This document shows, piece after piece, positions 1 through 14,136 of a stretch of DNA of 64,000 bases (the first letter of the stretch is position 1; each line of letters starts with the position of its first letter). The notes beneath the pieces are model-generated. The model was not told where the DNA came from and searched no databases. It was given only the letters and a program-made list of their open reading frames with translations. This stretch comes from Diphasiastrum complanatum. Its lineage: Eukaryota; Streptophyta; Lycopodiopsida; Lycopodiales; Lycopodiaceae. The DNA lies in the NCBI GenBank assembly GCA_029204225.1, contig CM055097.1:36628976-36692975 (forward strand), given 5' to 3'. The position numbers and the translations under genes are program-made.

Positions 1-165
1 TTATTCATGAACTTCTCACTTGCATGCGATCTCATCTTTTCCAACTTTGCCTACAACCAGTACAAAGCACAGTGCGCACATCAGCAATGCCACCATAACA
101 GGAGGATTTATGGTTTTATTTAGACTGGGGACAAGATACGGATTCCATATACAGCAAATTAGTAC

Positions 166-247
166 CTCAAGCTTCCTCAATTCAGCTTCAGCTTTTGCAT
201 TTTGATGACTTTCCCATGCCTGAATCCTTGACTCTTCTCGCTTGTAT
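166..247 (-). CDS. REM: Remorin gene, second coding exon (gene continues past left edge)
   Basis: This 82-bp exon encodes YKREESRIQAWESHQNAKAE and then AELRKLE. It is the start of the conserved C-terminal remorin domain, an alpha-helical coiled coil that helps anchor remorins to the cytosolic face of plasma-membrane nanodomains. On the minus strand the acceptor ends TATAG just before base 247 and the donor is GAG|GTACTA at 166/165. Its phase joins exactly to the first exon at 2812 (AG plus A makes Arg), giving the family sequence IAR-YKREE. The rest of the coiled coil and the C-terminal membrane anchor must lie left of position 1. The match to the family is very close, so only the downstream structure is uncertain. 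Confidence 0.9.
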
Positions 248-364
248 CTATACATTGCAACATGAACATAAGTAACATCATACTTTTGAGAGCTCTTTCT
301 CTTGTCTGCAATATACCCTTTTACTGTTCCAAAAAATAATTGACATTCAATCAATCAATCAATC

Positions 365-366
<2 letters not shown>

Positions 367-461
<95 letters not shown>
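367..461. repeat. (CT)n microsatellite, about 47 units
   Basis: An uninterrupted CT dinucleotide run of about 95 bp inside the remorin intron, only about 120 bp upstream (in gene orientation) of the exon 2 acceptor. On the remorin sense strand it reads GA, so it is not part of the polypyrimidine tract. Confidence 0.97.
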
Positions 462-463
<2 letters not shown>

Positions 464-2067
464 CATTTTCCATAGTTTAAGCTAGCTTCGGAAAGTAATT
501 GTTTACATAAATCTGCTGTATATACCCTCCACTATCAACTTCCATACATACTCACTCCAATGAGTTTTTGGCGACATGGATCATAGCACCAATTTGGCAA
601 ACATACAGTCAATGCTTAGTTAGACTTGGACTTAAAAAAAGAGTAAATTGAAACAAAGAGTTGGGCAAATGCTAGGAGGTGGACCAAAGAAGGCACCGAG
701 AAGAAATCTCAACATGTTAGTGGAGTAGCTAATTAAGGAGGCAAAAGCTCTTAAAATTCAAGTACCTTTAGATGAATCCAATCATGAGACAAGGCAGGCC
801 ACTACATTTCTATCAATCAAATCAGCCTCCTGGAGAATGAATAGGAATAGTGAACCAAATACTCTGGAATCTGGATTTAAATTTTACTTTATCTTTGCAG
901 CCTCATATTTGGAAGTAAGTTAATTCAGATACGCAGCTTTGTTGACCGAGTTCTCGCACTACTTCCAATATAGGGATTTGCAAATGTCTAAGAAAAATGC
1001 ATCTAGGGGATTTATAAAGAGACATTGCGGATTGAAAGGTAAGGTGCCCCAAAAGCCAAGCATGGAGAGTTCTGGTTCAAGGGGCATGTAGAAGGTCCCA
1101 ACTGCCAGTTAACATCCCTTACATCTTTGGCTCTAAAATTGTAATGCTATTCACTCATTTGCAGCAGCTGTTGGGTAGAGACAATCGATTTCAAGAGATG
1201 TCTTATTAGTATCAAGATACATGAGCATCGCTGATAGAAAACCTATTGCTCATTGAAAAAGAGCTTAGTGGATTTAGACTTCACCTGCATCTAATTACTA
1301 GGATGGCAGTCTAATTATAAATATCTACACGATGAGTGCTTGGTGGTTACCAGTAATAACATTTCTGGCGTGATTTCTTCAAGGGTGTTGGTACTGAATA
1401 GAAATTCAGTAGTGGGGGTTATTCCAAAACAGACGGAAAGGCAGAGAGAGTTAATTTGGTTGTGGAAGATATGTTGAGAGCTCAGGTGGCTCAGCAGCAG
1501 ACTGCCTTGCAGGTGAATCTTCAAACCTATCATTGCAAAGGCTCTTCCTTCTCGTGCTATGAATGCATTTAGCTCTTCTTCTCCTTCAACATTACGTGTT
1601 GGAGCTATGTCTGTCTCTATAACAATCAACCATAATACTTCTTCCAATATCATCTTCCATTAGAATTTTCAATGGGTCTAGGTCTACTAGATTAAACGTT
1701 GACGCCTATTGATTCAGGACGCATCCCCTCTATAGTGTGGGCCCATAACCTGTTGGAAAAAAACGTGAAACCTCGTCCCATTCTTACAAACAAGCAATGA
1801 TTACATAGAATAGCAAGAACTGAGCCAAATTAGTACGAGTCCACAAGAAGTTATTGAATATATTGTAAATGTAAGAGCTAGATTCAGAATACAGCTTGCT
1901 ATTGTTTAGTAAAGCAGTACACTGCCAGTAATTTGTTCTACAACTATCTCTTATTTCCTAGCTTAGAATCGCCAATCTCCTAACTAATCATGTTCCTTTA
2001 ACATGACTGCGTTCCTCGAACTTGTTTCAGCTCAGTCTCTAGTCCATATTTAAGTTAGCTATTGACT

Positions 2068-2149
2068 CGGGTTCATTCCGGGCTCTAGCTCGAAGTTTGA
2101 GTCGACTCCGGGTTCATTCCGGGCTCTAACTCGAAGTTTGAGTCGACTC
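2068..2149. repeat. 41-bp tandem duplication
   Basis: Two adjacent 41-bp copies (2068-2108 and 2109-2149) differ at one base (CTAGCTC versus CTAACTC). They lie in the remorin intron. Confidence 0.9.
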
Positions 2150-2811
2150 TGACCTCGATTCTCAATTTCTTTCTAACTCAACAAGGTTTGGCCTTGACTT
2201 TGATCTTGATCGGGCTCTAAATTTGAACTTTAACTTCAAAATAACCTGTAAACTCTTATATTTATTATGCTTTTGAGGCCTACGCTTGATAAAAACTAAG
2301 CTGGCAAGTTGGCCATGAGCTACCGTGATGGCTAATGATCAGGTTAGGCAGTCAGATGTCACAAGATGTGTGATCCAGGAAACCGCCTTCTGGCACGCGT
2401 CACGCTGGCAAAGACGCGTGTTGAGGATGGCGCTAATGGACCTAGCTGCCCATGTCTGGGTTAGCCAAGACGTGACAAGTAGCTAGTTAGGTATCTTCTT
2501 GATTGGACGTGGATTTGTAAATTGGAGCAATGGGACTTGGGAGGCAAGGGAGCATTGCGCTCTTGTCAACCAAAGCGGTGTACAATGTAGTATGTACATG
2601 GTGACCTGTCAGGCAGCCAAAGAATTTGTAGGATCAGAAGCCTGTTTAGATTTTGAATCATGACTGAGTGCTTACATAAACTTATGACGCTGGTTGCGTA
2701 TTTATTTCCCAACTTCCAAGCACTTGCACTCCCAACCTGATTGCGTCACATTTCATTTCATTTCTAGAACAGTTCTATGAAGTGGAACAAGATGGACACG
2801 GAAATACACAC

Positions 2812-4487
2812 CTTGCAATGTACTTTGCCTGTTGGGCTTCCTCCCATGATGCCGCTCTTCCTTCTATAATGCTCTGCCGAACCTCTGTTATGTCAACAAG
2901 ACATAAACTCTTGGAGCTTTCTGCTTCCTCTTCCTCTTTGGTGCTCCATGTATTTGACACACTCCTTTCCAGTAGTTCAGAATCGGCGGCTACTTGGACA
3001 CTTTTCTTATCAAAATCAACTAGTTTAGCTAAATGGCAATTTTGAAGCTGGAGGAGATCTAAGCTTGCTGACTGATCTGGAGTAGGTGATGGCCTAGCAG
3101 GCGTGTTGTGCCTGGCAGGAGAATCTTTGACAGGAGTGGTACATCTGGATGGCTTTGAGCTTGAGAATGGTGTTATTTGTGTTGCCATGTCTCTCATGTT
3201 GGAAATTGAAGGGCTGATCATGCATGTGGAAACATCCCTGATCGAAACTCGAATCTTTCCAAGCTCGGTAACAGCACTGCCACCCTCACTGCTTATTGAA
3301 ATAGACTCTGCACAACCTTGATGCAGCGGCGTAGTCTTTATCGTGTCGGCGTACTTATCTGCAACAGCACAGATAGGCTCTTCACTATTAGAACAGTTGA
3401 TTTCAGCTACGTGGTGAGCAAATCTCGCAGGGGGAAGTGGAGCTGCTGTGATCGAAGCTGATCTTTCATCCCAAGGAATTTTTGTTTCGATCGGAAGCAT
3501 TGGATCAGTTCTTAGCACAGTGGGACTTCCACTTGCGAACCCGATGGCTACTGCTTCAGACCTATTAGTGTTAGTCTTTAACCTGGGTTCATCCATTGCC
3601 GTTTGCTGCTTTTGATGCTGACTCACAGCATTATGGCTCGAAAAATTGGACATTGTTCCAGACTGGCTGCTCAAGGCGCTGCGCATGCATTGGGATGTCT
3701 TGGTGTTCGTGTTTGTGGGCCGAGAGCTGGCTCCTAGCCGATGACGCAACCTGACAGCCAAACTAGGAGATTTTTTGGCAAATGATTGTGTTGGCATCGT
3801 GGATTGAGGATGCGCAGGTGACTGCTCGGACGAGGAATTCATCAGCCACTTCTCTGCATCATCCCACTTGGAGGGCGGGGGCCTGTTCATCTGTCCCAGT
3901 ACATAGGCCGGCGAAGACCTGCCCTGTTGTTTCCACAGCCCATGCCTTTCCATATTACCATTACCACTTCCCTGCGGATCCATAACTACTGAAGATCCCA
4001 CCTCCATGGCATTGCGTCTAATTCCCTGTAAGTCCTTCCTTCTAGCTGGCCCCTCCTTGACTGCACAGGTCCGATCCTCGTCCTCAAAGGCAGTTGCGTC
4101 TGATCTCTTCAAGGCAGCAGCCTGAGGATTAAGAGCCGAATCGATCTGTGCCCTCTTGCGCCATTCAGTGAATACATTAGGACTGGAGCTGGCTTCACAA
4201 TGAGCACTTTGAAAGGAGAGTACAGTGTCTGTGGCAGAAGGTAATGGATCTGCAGAAGAGTTGAATTCTGGGTGTTGGTCCAGGATGAGGACTGGGCCGG
4301 CTCCTGCTCCAGCTTCAGCTTCAGCTTCAGGGGCAGCGCAGCGGTCCATGCTGCCCCAGGACGAAGACTCGCAACTGAGCATGGCAGAATTCCCGATCAC
4401 AGACTGGGGGCTTCCATTTCTGCCTTTACTCATCATCATGCCTTTGCCGCCGCCTGAATCTGCTTCAATCACGTGAATCAGAGTCAT
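2812..4487 (-). CDS. REM: Remorin family protein, long N-terminal-extension type, first coding exon
   Basis: Remorins are plant-specific scaffold proteins of plasma-membrane nanodomains, with roles in symbiosis, immunity and plasmodesmal transport. This exon encodes 558 full codons: a long, low-complexity, Ser/Pro-rich, probably disordered N-terminus. It carries the motifs of the long-tailed remorin group (Arabidopsis At2g02170 and relatives, as I recall them): PSKWDDAEKWLMN at residues 206-218, MRDMATQITP at 431-440 followed by SRCTTPVKDSPA, WSTKEEEE at 514-521, and WEEAQQAKYIAR at 548-559, where the conserved C-terminal domain begins. The donor is GCAAG|GTGTGT at 2812/2811; the ten residues that read through it before a stop are intronic. 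The start is the first ATG of the frame; a second Met cluster at residues 17-19 is a possible alternative. An Ala/Glu/Gly-rich patch sits at residues 51-64. Repeat-dense, gene-poor sequence lies upstream. Confidence 0.9.
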
Positions 4488-4600
4488 ACCATCCCCTTCC
4501 TGTCCTTTTCTGCTCAGTCAGAAGCTCCCTCTCTCATTCTCAGCTCCCACTCACATTATATGTATATAAAAATAATATATGTATACCCATGTATATGTAT
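4488..4600 (-). promoter_or_regulatory. Probable 5' UTR and TATA region of the remorin gene
   Basis: Upstream of the ATG on the minus strand is a GA-rich, purine-rich leader of roughly 70 nt. It is preceded by an AT-rich block at about 4553-4590 with TATATA-like sequence (TTTTATATACATATAATG on the minus strand). The spacing suits a plant core promoter. No transcription start can be read from sequence alone, and a 5' UTR intron is possible. Confidence 0.4.
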
Positions 4601-6112
<1,512 letters not shown>

Positions 6113-6369
6113 CTTAACTTTCATATTCCATTTCTCTTGTTTTACACCATTCAAGAACATAAAAATTTATCTTTGTGTGTGCATATATCATTCTCATATG
6201 TATGTAATATTTTTTTTTTCTCGAAAGCTGACTGTAGATTAATGACTTTATACAAAGTACATGGAAATAACAGAACTTAAAGATCCATAAGCTTATCAAC
6301 CTCTTTAAAGAGGAGTAGAGGGGAGATGATGGAATCATCATTCCCAAGTTCTCTATAGTTCCTATCTAA

Positions 6370-6700
6370 CTAAATGTTCCAAAGAGTAGTGATCCTAATA
6401 CATTGCCAAAAGGAATTAACTTTAACATCACCAAAAGTGATATCATTCAGCAAAAGATCTGTAGGGCTGAATCTCTTAAACCTGGCATGAAAGCGTGCAA
6501 TAAAGAGATCAATCACAATCTTCCAAAGCAGAGCATAACACTCAAAAAACAAATGTCTCACATCCTCATCAAATAGTTTGCATTTAGAGCAAACATGTGT
6601 CAAAAGACTAGGACGATTATTCCAGAGAAATTTGCGGAAGGTCTTAGCAATAATAAGGGAGTAAGAAGGAGGAAGGACCAGATAAAGAGAAGTGCGTGAA
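6370..6700 (-). pseudogene. LINE reverse-transcriptase C-terminal zinc-binding (zf-RVT) remnant
   Basis: The minus strand reads AKTFRKFLWNNRPSLLTHV, CSKCKLFDEDVRHLFFEC and then FW-CIRITTLWNI. This is the CxxC...HLFxxC zinc-binding signature found after the reverse transcriptase in plant non-LTR retrotransposons. The reverse-transcriptase core is absent, and the upstream side runs straight into the left arm of the large hairpin at 6701. It is a 3' fragment of a LINE and not a host gene. Confidence 0.65.
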
Positions 6701-7352
6701 ATAGGAGGAGCTTGTGAAGCCAAGGATGGAGAGAGGATTGAAAAAACTAGGAGAAGAAGTAATAAGAGGAAAAACAGAGGCCATAAAATAGCACCCAAGG
6801 TTAAGGGGAGAAAAATTTGAAGTGTACGATTGAATAGAAGGGTGAGAGAGGAGAGGGAAAGATCAAGCAAACAAGGCCTTGGGATTGGGTGGGCATGGTT
6901 TCCCCCAAACCCCCCCCCCTCCCCCCACACCACACACACACACACACACACACACGAAAAAAGAAAAGAAGGGAAATTCTTATCATGTAATCAACCATAG
7001 ACAAAAGTTTACAAAACCTCCAAAGTGTTTGTTTATATGTGACCAATTTTTGTCTATGGTTGATTACATGAATTTCCCTTCTTTTCTTTTTTCTTTGTGT
7101 GTGTGTGTGTGTGTGTTGGGGGGGGGGGGGGGGGGGGCAATTTGGGAGAAACCATGGCCACCCAATCCCAAGGCCTTGTTTGCTTGATCTTTCCCTCTCC
7201 TCTCTCACCCTTCTATTCAATTGTATCCACTTCAAATTTTTCTCCCCTTAACCTTGGGTGCTATTTTATGGCCTTTGTTTTTCCTCTTATTGCTTCTTCT
7301 CCTAGTTTTTTCAATCCTTTGTCCATCCTTGGCTTCACAAAGCTCCTCCTAT
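6701..7352. repeat. Large inverted repeat: two ~306-bp arms with a 40-bp loop
   Basis: The left arm (6701-7006) and right arm (7047-7352) are near-perfect reverse complements over their whole length. The pairing includes a C-run and (CA)n tract on the left against (GT)n and a G-run of about 22 on the right. The loop is 7007-7046. Differences are mostly in lengths of the simple repeats, a 5-bp insertion near the loop and a few point changes. The arm next to the LINE remnant is continuous with its reading frame, which suggests inverted duplication of LINE-adjacent sequence. A transcript would fold into long double-stranded RNA. Confidence 0.92.
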
Positions 7353-7699
7353 CTCCCCACAAAAGCTATTTTCCCTCTCCTTGATGTTGTTCACATTGTC
7401 CTTTTATCCATAAGAAAACCTACTAACTGGGTAGTTCTATAATTTAGTCTTCCAAAATTATCACCTTTACTTCATTGAAAAAAGAGTAGGTCATAGCACC
7501 TCTTGTAAGGGCTCCTCTTTATGGGGACATGTCATGGACTTTCTCTATTCTTGAAGTCTCAATCACCTCAAAAAATATCTTGGTCTCTCTACACCTAAAG
7601 CTAACTTCATCTCCTATGCCTTCTCCCACATTGACCAAGGCAAACCTAACACTAGAAAATAGATAAATGGGTCTAGTGTTGCTGTAAATTAAAAAGTGG

Positions 7700-8974
7700 A
7701 TGACACATGCAATGAAAGAATTGCAACCAATCCATTTGCCACATGAAATAATGACTCTTATTAACTTGAAAGAGCATTGTCCCTACAAGTTCTTTCACGG
7801 TTCATTGATTCATGGACAAATGCATGATAATTTTCACAATTGCCATATATTTCAGATGTCAATAGCTAGGCCTACTTTTGGAGTAGATCTTGTGAAGAGG
7901 ATCCAAGTAGGACATGATCTTGCCAAGGCTTGATCATTTTTGGATAGAGTTTGCTCAGGCATAAGAAATTTTAGTGTTGGTATAACATTCATTGATGGTG
8001 TTAACAACATTGGAGAACAGATAGCCTTGATGGGACAAGGCGAAGGATGTAAATGCACTAGTCACTAATGTAAGACAAAAAAGACTCCTAGATTGATGGA
8101 ATAATGACAGAAACAACGTGTCTCATCGTCTAGATATAGATATGTGCAAGAATGCATGCAAAAACTAAGACAAGTGGTGTAGAATGCAGTGCATCTGCTT
8201 TTTATCACGGGCCACCTCTTATTGTGTCGAAAAGAGCAAGTTTACTACTTTGTACTATTGTGCTGAAAAGACAATTGAACAATAGTTGTTGGGCCCATAA
8301 GATGTCCTAGAATGGTAAGTCATGTTAGATGTCAACATATGAAAGTTGTTGGTAGAGGATGTTGCAACAAAATTATTACATCAAGGGTAGCACCAAGTTC
8401 TTTTGAGACTAAAAAGCATTTTAGAATGGGCTCACAAATCAGTTTATATGGTTTTGTGCTGATGATCTCACATGTACTTAGAAAGCTAATTCACCACCAA
8501 ATGTTAGGGGTATTTGGTATGTTCAACAATGCACGACTCTTTAACAATTGGAGGTGGATGCCTAGAACCAAGGAGGATACGTTGGAGACATGTGGACCAA
8601 CCATGATGTCTCACAGCAAGTGGAAACGATGTCACATGTTGCCCAAACAACAGACAATCCCAAATGGAACCACCAAGCAATAAACTGTACACCCAACACA
8701 AATTTTGAATGCCACTAAATAAGGTGCACTAAATGAGGTGACGATCTGGTATCTCAAAATTTTGCTTTCATTGAAATGCCATATTTGGAAGGTGACTAAA
8801 CATCATGAGGACAATAAGGTATTGTCTATCATTGAAAGCATTGATAATTTTGATATAGGTATTACTTATTGTGTTACAATAAGCACTGAGCCATCATGCA
8901 CATGTTCGAGTACCTCTAGGAACATGGCTTTGAAAAAATACTTACCATGCAAACATTCATATTTTGTATTTTGA
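7700..8974 (+). pseudogene. Degenerate SWIM zinc-finger (transposase-like) remnant
   Basis: Several short plus-strand frames appear to belong to one decayed gene. The best landmark is at the end (about 8890-8970): CTCSSTSRNMALKKYLPCKH. It fits the SWIM finger CxCx(n)CxH that ends Mutator-like and FAR1-type transposases and some plant regulators. Earlier parts (7700-7930 and 8312-8683) contain no domain I can name, and the frame is broken by stops. It is probably a MULE relic. Terminal inverted repeats were not found, so the assignment rests on the SWIM motif alone. Confidence 0.4.
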
Positions 8975-11900
8975 TGTTAAGGGATAGGATGTAAATGAGA
9001 ATATGTTCAACTTAGTTTTTGCTAATTATTAGGCTCTATAATAGTTGGTCAATATATATTCTACTTGTGAGAAACTCTAGATGATTGTCTTAATCCAAGT
9101 TTGATTTCAAGATTGATGTAAGCAAAAGGAAGCAAGACCATAGGGGTAAACATTTATTGGTAAGAGTGTATTCTCTAGTTTGGGATCAAAAAATAAATAG
9201 CCAAGGCCTTTTTTTTTCAACTACATACTTTCTCTAGGGGGTTCAAAATATTATTAAACACCTAATGAACAACATACTAGGCTTTGAGTTAAATACGTTG
9301 GAAAATGAAGATTTTCAATCAATACCTACACTATGGCCTAGGTATATAATATATCCTTTTTTTATATAGTAATTTTTGATAATGTACCAATCTACTACTT
9401 TGTACATCAATTTGACTTACTATTTCATTCTCAATTGACAAATGTACGCTTTTTTATTTTTCTTCTTATGGTTATTGTAAAACTTCTTGAACCAATCAAT
9501 ATACATCAAAATTGTTCATAGAATGAAGTTTTCACAAATTGTTTAGATAACATCCTGAATTAAAGATATGCCAAAGAAAGAATTTGTAGAAGAACCGAGC
9601 TCAAGTAGCTCAAGCTACCACATAAATTCAAAATTTAATAACTAGATTGCAACATAGAAACATCATGAGATCAAAAATATGTTCGATGCATAGTTCTTAT
9701 GCAAATAATCTTTTAGTCAGTAATTTTTTAAACCAAAAACGCCAAATTGTAGCATTCTCATAATTTGATTGAGAATAGATGAACTGAAACTTTTGGTGGC
9801 CAAGGTGTAAGCAATAAAAAACAGTCAATCAATATGATGCACTAGTGGTGGGTACACTATCTAGTGGTGCAACATACTCATTCTTGGAATCCCATCAACC
9901 TACCAAGAATAGTGAAAGGAGGGTTCCAAGAAACCAACCCCTTTTGTAACACAACTCAACAATAGTCCGTTTTTCCTATGACATTGTTGGTACTGGAATT
10001 GAGTGATGCCACAAATTTCGTACCTTCATTATTAGTTATGGATTTATTGCTTTTTTTAACAAAAACTAATGAATGTGATAATTCACCTAGTAAGTGTAAA
10101 TGAAACTATTGAAAGCATCATCGCATGGGTGCCACTTGTACAAGTTTCTACAATTGCTTTTAAAAACATAAGCAATAACTTAATCAAACATGTATGAAGG
10201 ATCAAAGATGAAAAGAAGACCTAGCTTGGCATAGACCAAAATATTCTAGGGATGGATTCCATTTTTGCAAAATTCAAAAAGTAGAATATCCACTAGCTAT
10301 ATTTTTTTGTGTTTCTGATTTAAGTGATTAGGATGTTTCATATGATTAGGTTCTCAAATAGAAGTTTCAAAAGACTATTGTTGTCTTGTTTTTGTGGTGC
10401 GCCATGGATTGAGAAGTCATTACAATTATATGTTTTAGTAAGCACAAATAGATTGGTCATGTAGTGTTGAAATATTTATGATACTTGAAGCTTTGGTGAT
10501 TAGTGGGCTCTTTCATTTCTTTAAGACCTCTTTTTTTGTCCACATCCTATAAAAAGATAACCAACATATGAGTCTTTTACGTAGAAAAACTTTTATATTA
10601 TGCCTGGCCCAAATATTACTAGGATGTATAACCTTTAGGGAAGCCAAGGTAAGATGCTTAAAAATTACATAATCCTTTGCCAAGGGAGTTGGCCATGTAG
10701 CTAAAAACCTTAGGTTTTCTTTTGAACACCTTGGCATAATATAATATGCTAGGAAAATTGGGTGTTATTGCTAATTACTTTGCTTCAAGAGGTTGATCCC
10801 CTTGACTATTAATGAGTAAATTAGAACTTGAATCTCATGTATCAATCTTGGCGTGCAATCTTTGATTATTAGCTTTAACTTAACAAGATCTAGTTATCAA
10901 AAGATTCCAATTTAGAATATTACATTATAGGGTATATTTAAATGGACTTAAATGATATTTGAAGACATTCAATCACATAGACATCCATTATTGTTATAGT
11001 GTGATATTGACTTTGTAAAAAACTTCTCCAATATCATTACATAAAAGGAAGATGAGATATTTATGACGTATTCAAAGCACTGTGTATGATTTCATACATA
11101 AGCACATGGTCTTCCTTTACTTAAAACATTATAGAAAGTTTTGACATGTATGTCATTGGAAGCTCTAGATTAAAGTGATAATACACTATCATGTGCTATT
11201 CTTTTCAATCATTCATGGCACATGGCATTGATATGATCAAGTCATATGCCCACATTTCTTGGTTATGAATATATACTCATAGTTTTACACATCGTTGACA
11301 TGGCTTGCAATGTCTAAGTTATCGCTTGATAATATAAAAGAAGATAGTTGAGTAAGAGAATAATGTACAACCTAGAGTAAATAAATATTGTGATTATGAT
11401 TATTGAGTAAAGTGTAAGAGAAACTTGAAAAAACAAGGTGGATTCATTCGTATTAAATGTAGTTTAACAACATTAGGACAAAAAAATTGAATTGTAGCAT
11501 ATTTATGAAAAAACATTGACAACCTAGACATGGAAAATATTAAGTCTATTTGCTTTATATATTGATGAGAGAATGCATGGTACCATGCACATGGAAACAT
11601 TGACATGTAAGTATTAAAAAGAATATGTGTGGCAATGTATCAAAGAAGTGTAAGCTACCATCAACCTGGTGACAAAACAGTCATATGGACAATACTATGA
11701 CCCGAGAAGTCAATAGGGATTCAGAACAAGAGAGATACATTGACGAGAAAATGGATGAGATGTCAATATATATTTACTTTGTTGTAAAATCAAAATACAA
11801 GCATGAGGATCATATGTCATCAAGAAAGTAGGAAATTAAATTATTTGATTGCAATTCAACCTTTTTTTGTTTTGTTTTACCCAACTACTAACAAATATTG

Positions 11901-13118
11901 ACAACTACAAATGTACAATAAAGAAAGGCCCTGCAATCAAAGCACTGCTCAAAAAAACTTATTTGGGAGGGGCAAGCCCTTTGAGAGTGCAATCTTAAAA
12001 GAGTAACCATTTGTCTATAGCATCTAATACTATGAAAGGCTAGTGCTAAGTATGAGTGGGTATAAGAAAAATAGTAGAAACACTTCTCGCATGAGATGAA
12101 AATCTAAATTCTAGAAGACATTGCATTTAAAGTATATGCATGATAAAACAAGGTCACCATCATGATTAGTATCTAATGTCCAATAAAAACTAGGCTATTT
12201 TGGAATTTTCTATATGCTCCAATGTCGTAGCCTTGCAAAAACTAAGAAAAAATATACTTTTTGATATCTGATGTTGAAGTCTTAAACAAGTAAAGTTTTT
12301 ATACTAAGGAGTCAATAGGAGGGGAGAAGGGCAAGGAGGGAATATTTTCATCATGGCATACCACTCCTTCACCCTCATGTGGTCCACTTTTGTGCAAGTT
12401 CAATGGTAACCAAATAGACTAGTAAAGAGTTTGTGGTAGACTCTTTGTGAAGCATTGTGTTTGTTTGATACTTTGTGATCCCAAAAGATACTTGAGTGTG
12501 ATTTGATGGTGTGCTTGAGTGAGTCAAATATGAAGTGGCAAGAAAATACATGATATCTTTGGACACTCCATGACATTGTTACAAACATTTTGTTTTACGC
12601 TCTTACCACATTTGAGCTTAGGGGGCGAGGGTGTTAAAATATAAGCTTCAATTGTGGTTGTATAGTCAAATTAGTTTATTATGGTTTGTTTGTACACGGG
12701 ACGACATATGTGTGGAGGCACATGTCCCATAGTGGCTACTTGGGCCATGCTAGGTAGCCACATCTAAAGTTAAATGTCGTATATTTTTGTGTCTATGCCA
12801 TACTTAGGGGCATGTCTCAAGCTTGACACAAAACAAGACTATATTGGGCCTTAATAGTTTGTCAAGTGTTAGTAGGCTATTTGAATGACACTTTTTGAGC
12901 ACATGCGATGAGGGCTTTTGCCTATCCATTGTGTTTTCTCTTTGTTAATGTCAGCTTTTGCTTATGCTACTTTGAGATATGATGATTGCAGTCCATGCAT
13001 GATTGTGATTTAAGCTACATAGTAGGGATGGAAAGATCTGATTCTACGACTTTTCTCTCAAAATCTAAAATCTACTATTAAGTGAGTGTTCTTTTTTTTT
13101 TACTCATCTTCTCTCAAA
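8975..13118. other. Gene-free AT-rich stretch
   Basis: About 4.1 kb with no recognisable coding domain on either strand; open frames are short and lack family motifs. Around 12,610-12,650 a purine-rich GGGGGCGAGGG is followed by TGTTAAAATAT, which resembles a polypurine tract and LTR start of a plus-strand retroelement. No coding part accompanies it, so I do not annotate it. Confidence 0.4.
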
Positions 13119-13507
13119 ATAGAATGGTTTCACATGGAGTGGGGAGGTAAGTCCAAAAGGCCCAAATCTTTTACTTTGATTGGTGGAGCCACTCTAAGAA
13201 GCCTTCCCCCCATTTCAAAGGGGTGAGAGTTTCCCAATTATAGGTGCCAACCTGGGGTATCTCAACATACTAGGGGAGTACCTTGGGCCCCTTGGAGTAT
13301 TGGGGGGTAAGGTGGGCCCTTGCTCTTGCCTCCAATAAAAAAACATAGGTTTCCAATCTAATTTGAATTTAGACAATAAATGCTTTGCCCTCCAAATGAA
13401 AGGGCCTTTCACATGGCATGACGTGGAAGGACATGGGCTTTCAAATTGGGTGGTAAGTGCAAATTTTGAAATGGCCCTAAACTCTTCCATGTGAAACCAC
13501 CTAAATG
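13119..13507. mobile_element. MITE-like element with 9-bp target duplication
   Basis: A 389-bp non-coding element. Its ends are imperfect inverted repeats sharing GGTTTCACATGGA (left about 13125-13137, right the complement at about 13485-13497). Both sides are flanked by the same 9-mer TCTCTCAAA at 13110-13118 and 13508-13516. A 9-bp duplication suggests mobilisation by a Mutator-type transposase. The interior contains T/G/C-rich runs and no open frame of note. Confidence 0.6.
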
Positions 13508-14136
13508 TCTCTCAAATATACTTTACAATGGATATAGGCGAATCTTTTCTTGTGTCTTTTTTCCAATATACCATGTTTTGTTTCTTCTTACTATATATGT
13601 ATATATCTATATACATGCATGATAGCACTCTCCATCCTCCTAGCAATATTTTTCAATCCTCATATCTTCGATGGGGAATCATGGGGTACATTTTTTTTTT
13701 TTTGCTGCTCATTAGTAGTCTTGCTTACGCGGATGGGTCATGGGACAAATGCCCAACTCGTGAAGCATGAGTGTTGGTCATGTTAGAACATGTCATATGT
13801 TTCTATGTCAACGATAGCATTGTTTAAGCGATACAATTATCCTTTAACAATGGCAATTTCTATCAATGGATTGTTGCTACCTTTATATGGAAAGAGTTGT
13901 AATTTTGTAGCGAAGCAGGCAACATCATTTCTTGTGTGGGGAGTATAACAGCTCTTTCCTTTGAAACATTCATCTGAATCCATGAATGAGTAGGAGCTTC
14001 GGCCTTCCATAGCTAGTGATTTAGCCTTCCTCACTTTGAGTGTAAGTTTATGAAAAATGATGTAGAAATATCAAATGGCACGGGAAAAAAAAAACTCTGC
14101 CTACCACAGGTGCGAGTTCTTGCCTACCACGACCTC

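Larger units (their letters stand above)
248..2811 (-). other. Remorin intron 1 (2.56 kb)
   Basis: This is a GT-AG intron (donor GTGTGT at 2811, acceptor TATAG at 248) that splits the conserved remorin domain between Ala-Arg and Tyr-Lys. It contains a long CT microsatellite and a 41-bp tandem duplication, both listed separately. I saw no convincing gene or transposon coding sequence in it; the open frames at 20-205 and 1315-1653 have no recognisable domain. Confidence 0.85.

Noticed and set aside
1315-1653. 112-codon minus-strand frame inside the remorin intron
   Set aside because: No family motif, and its position within a well-supported intron makes it a chance frame.
2782-4476. Several plus-strand frames opposite the remorin exon
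   Set aside because: They are shadows of the coding strand; the minus frame alone carries conserved remorin motifs.
12614-13050. Possible polypurine tract and LTR start (GGGGGCGAGGG then TGTTAAAATAT)
   Set aside because: No element coding sequence, second LTR or target duplication supports it.
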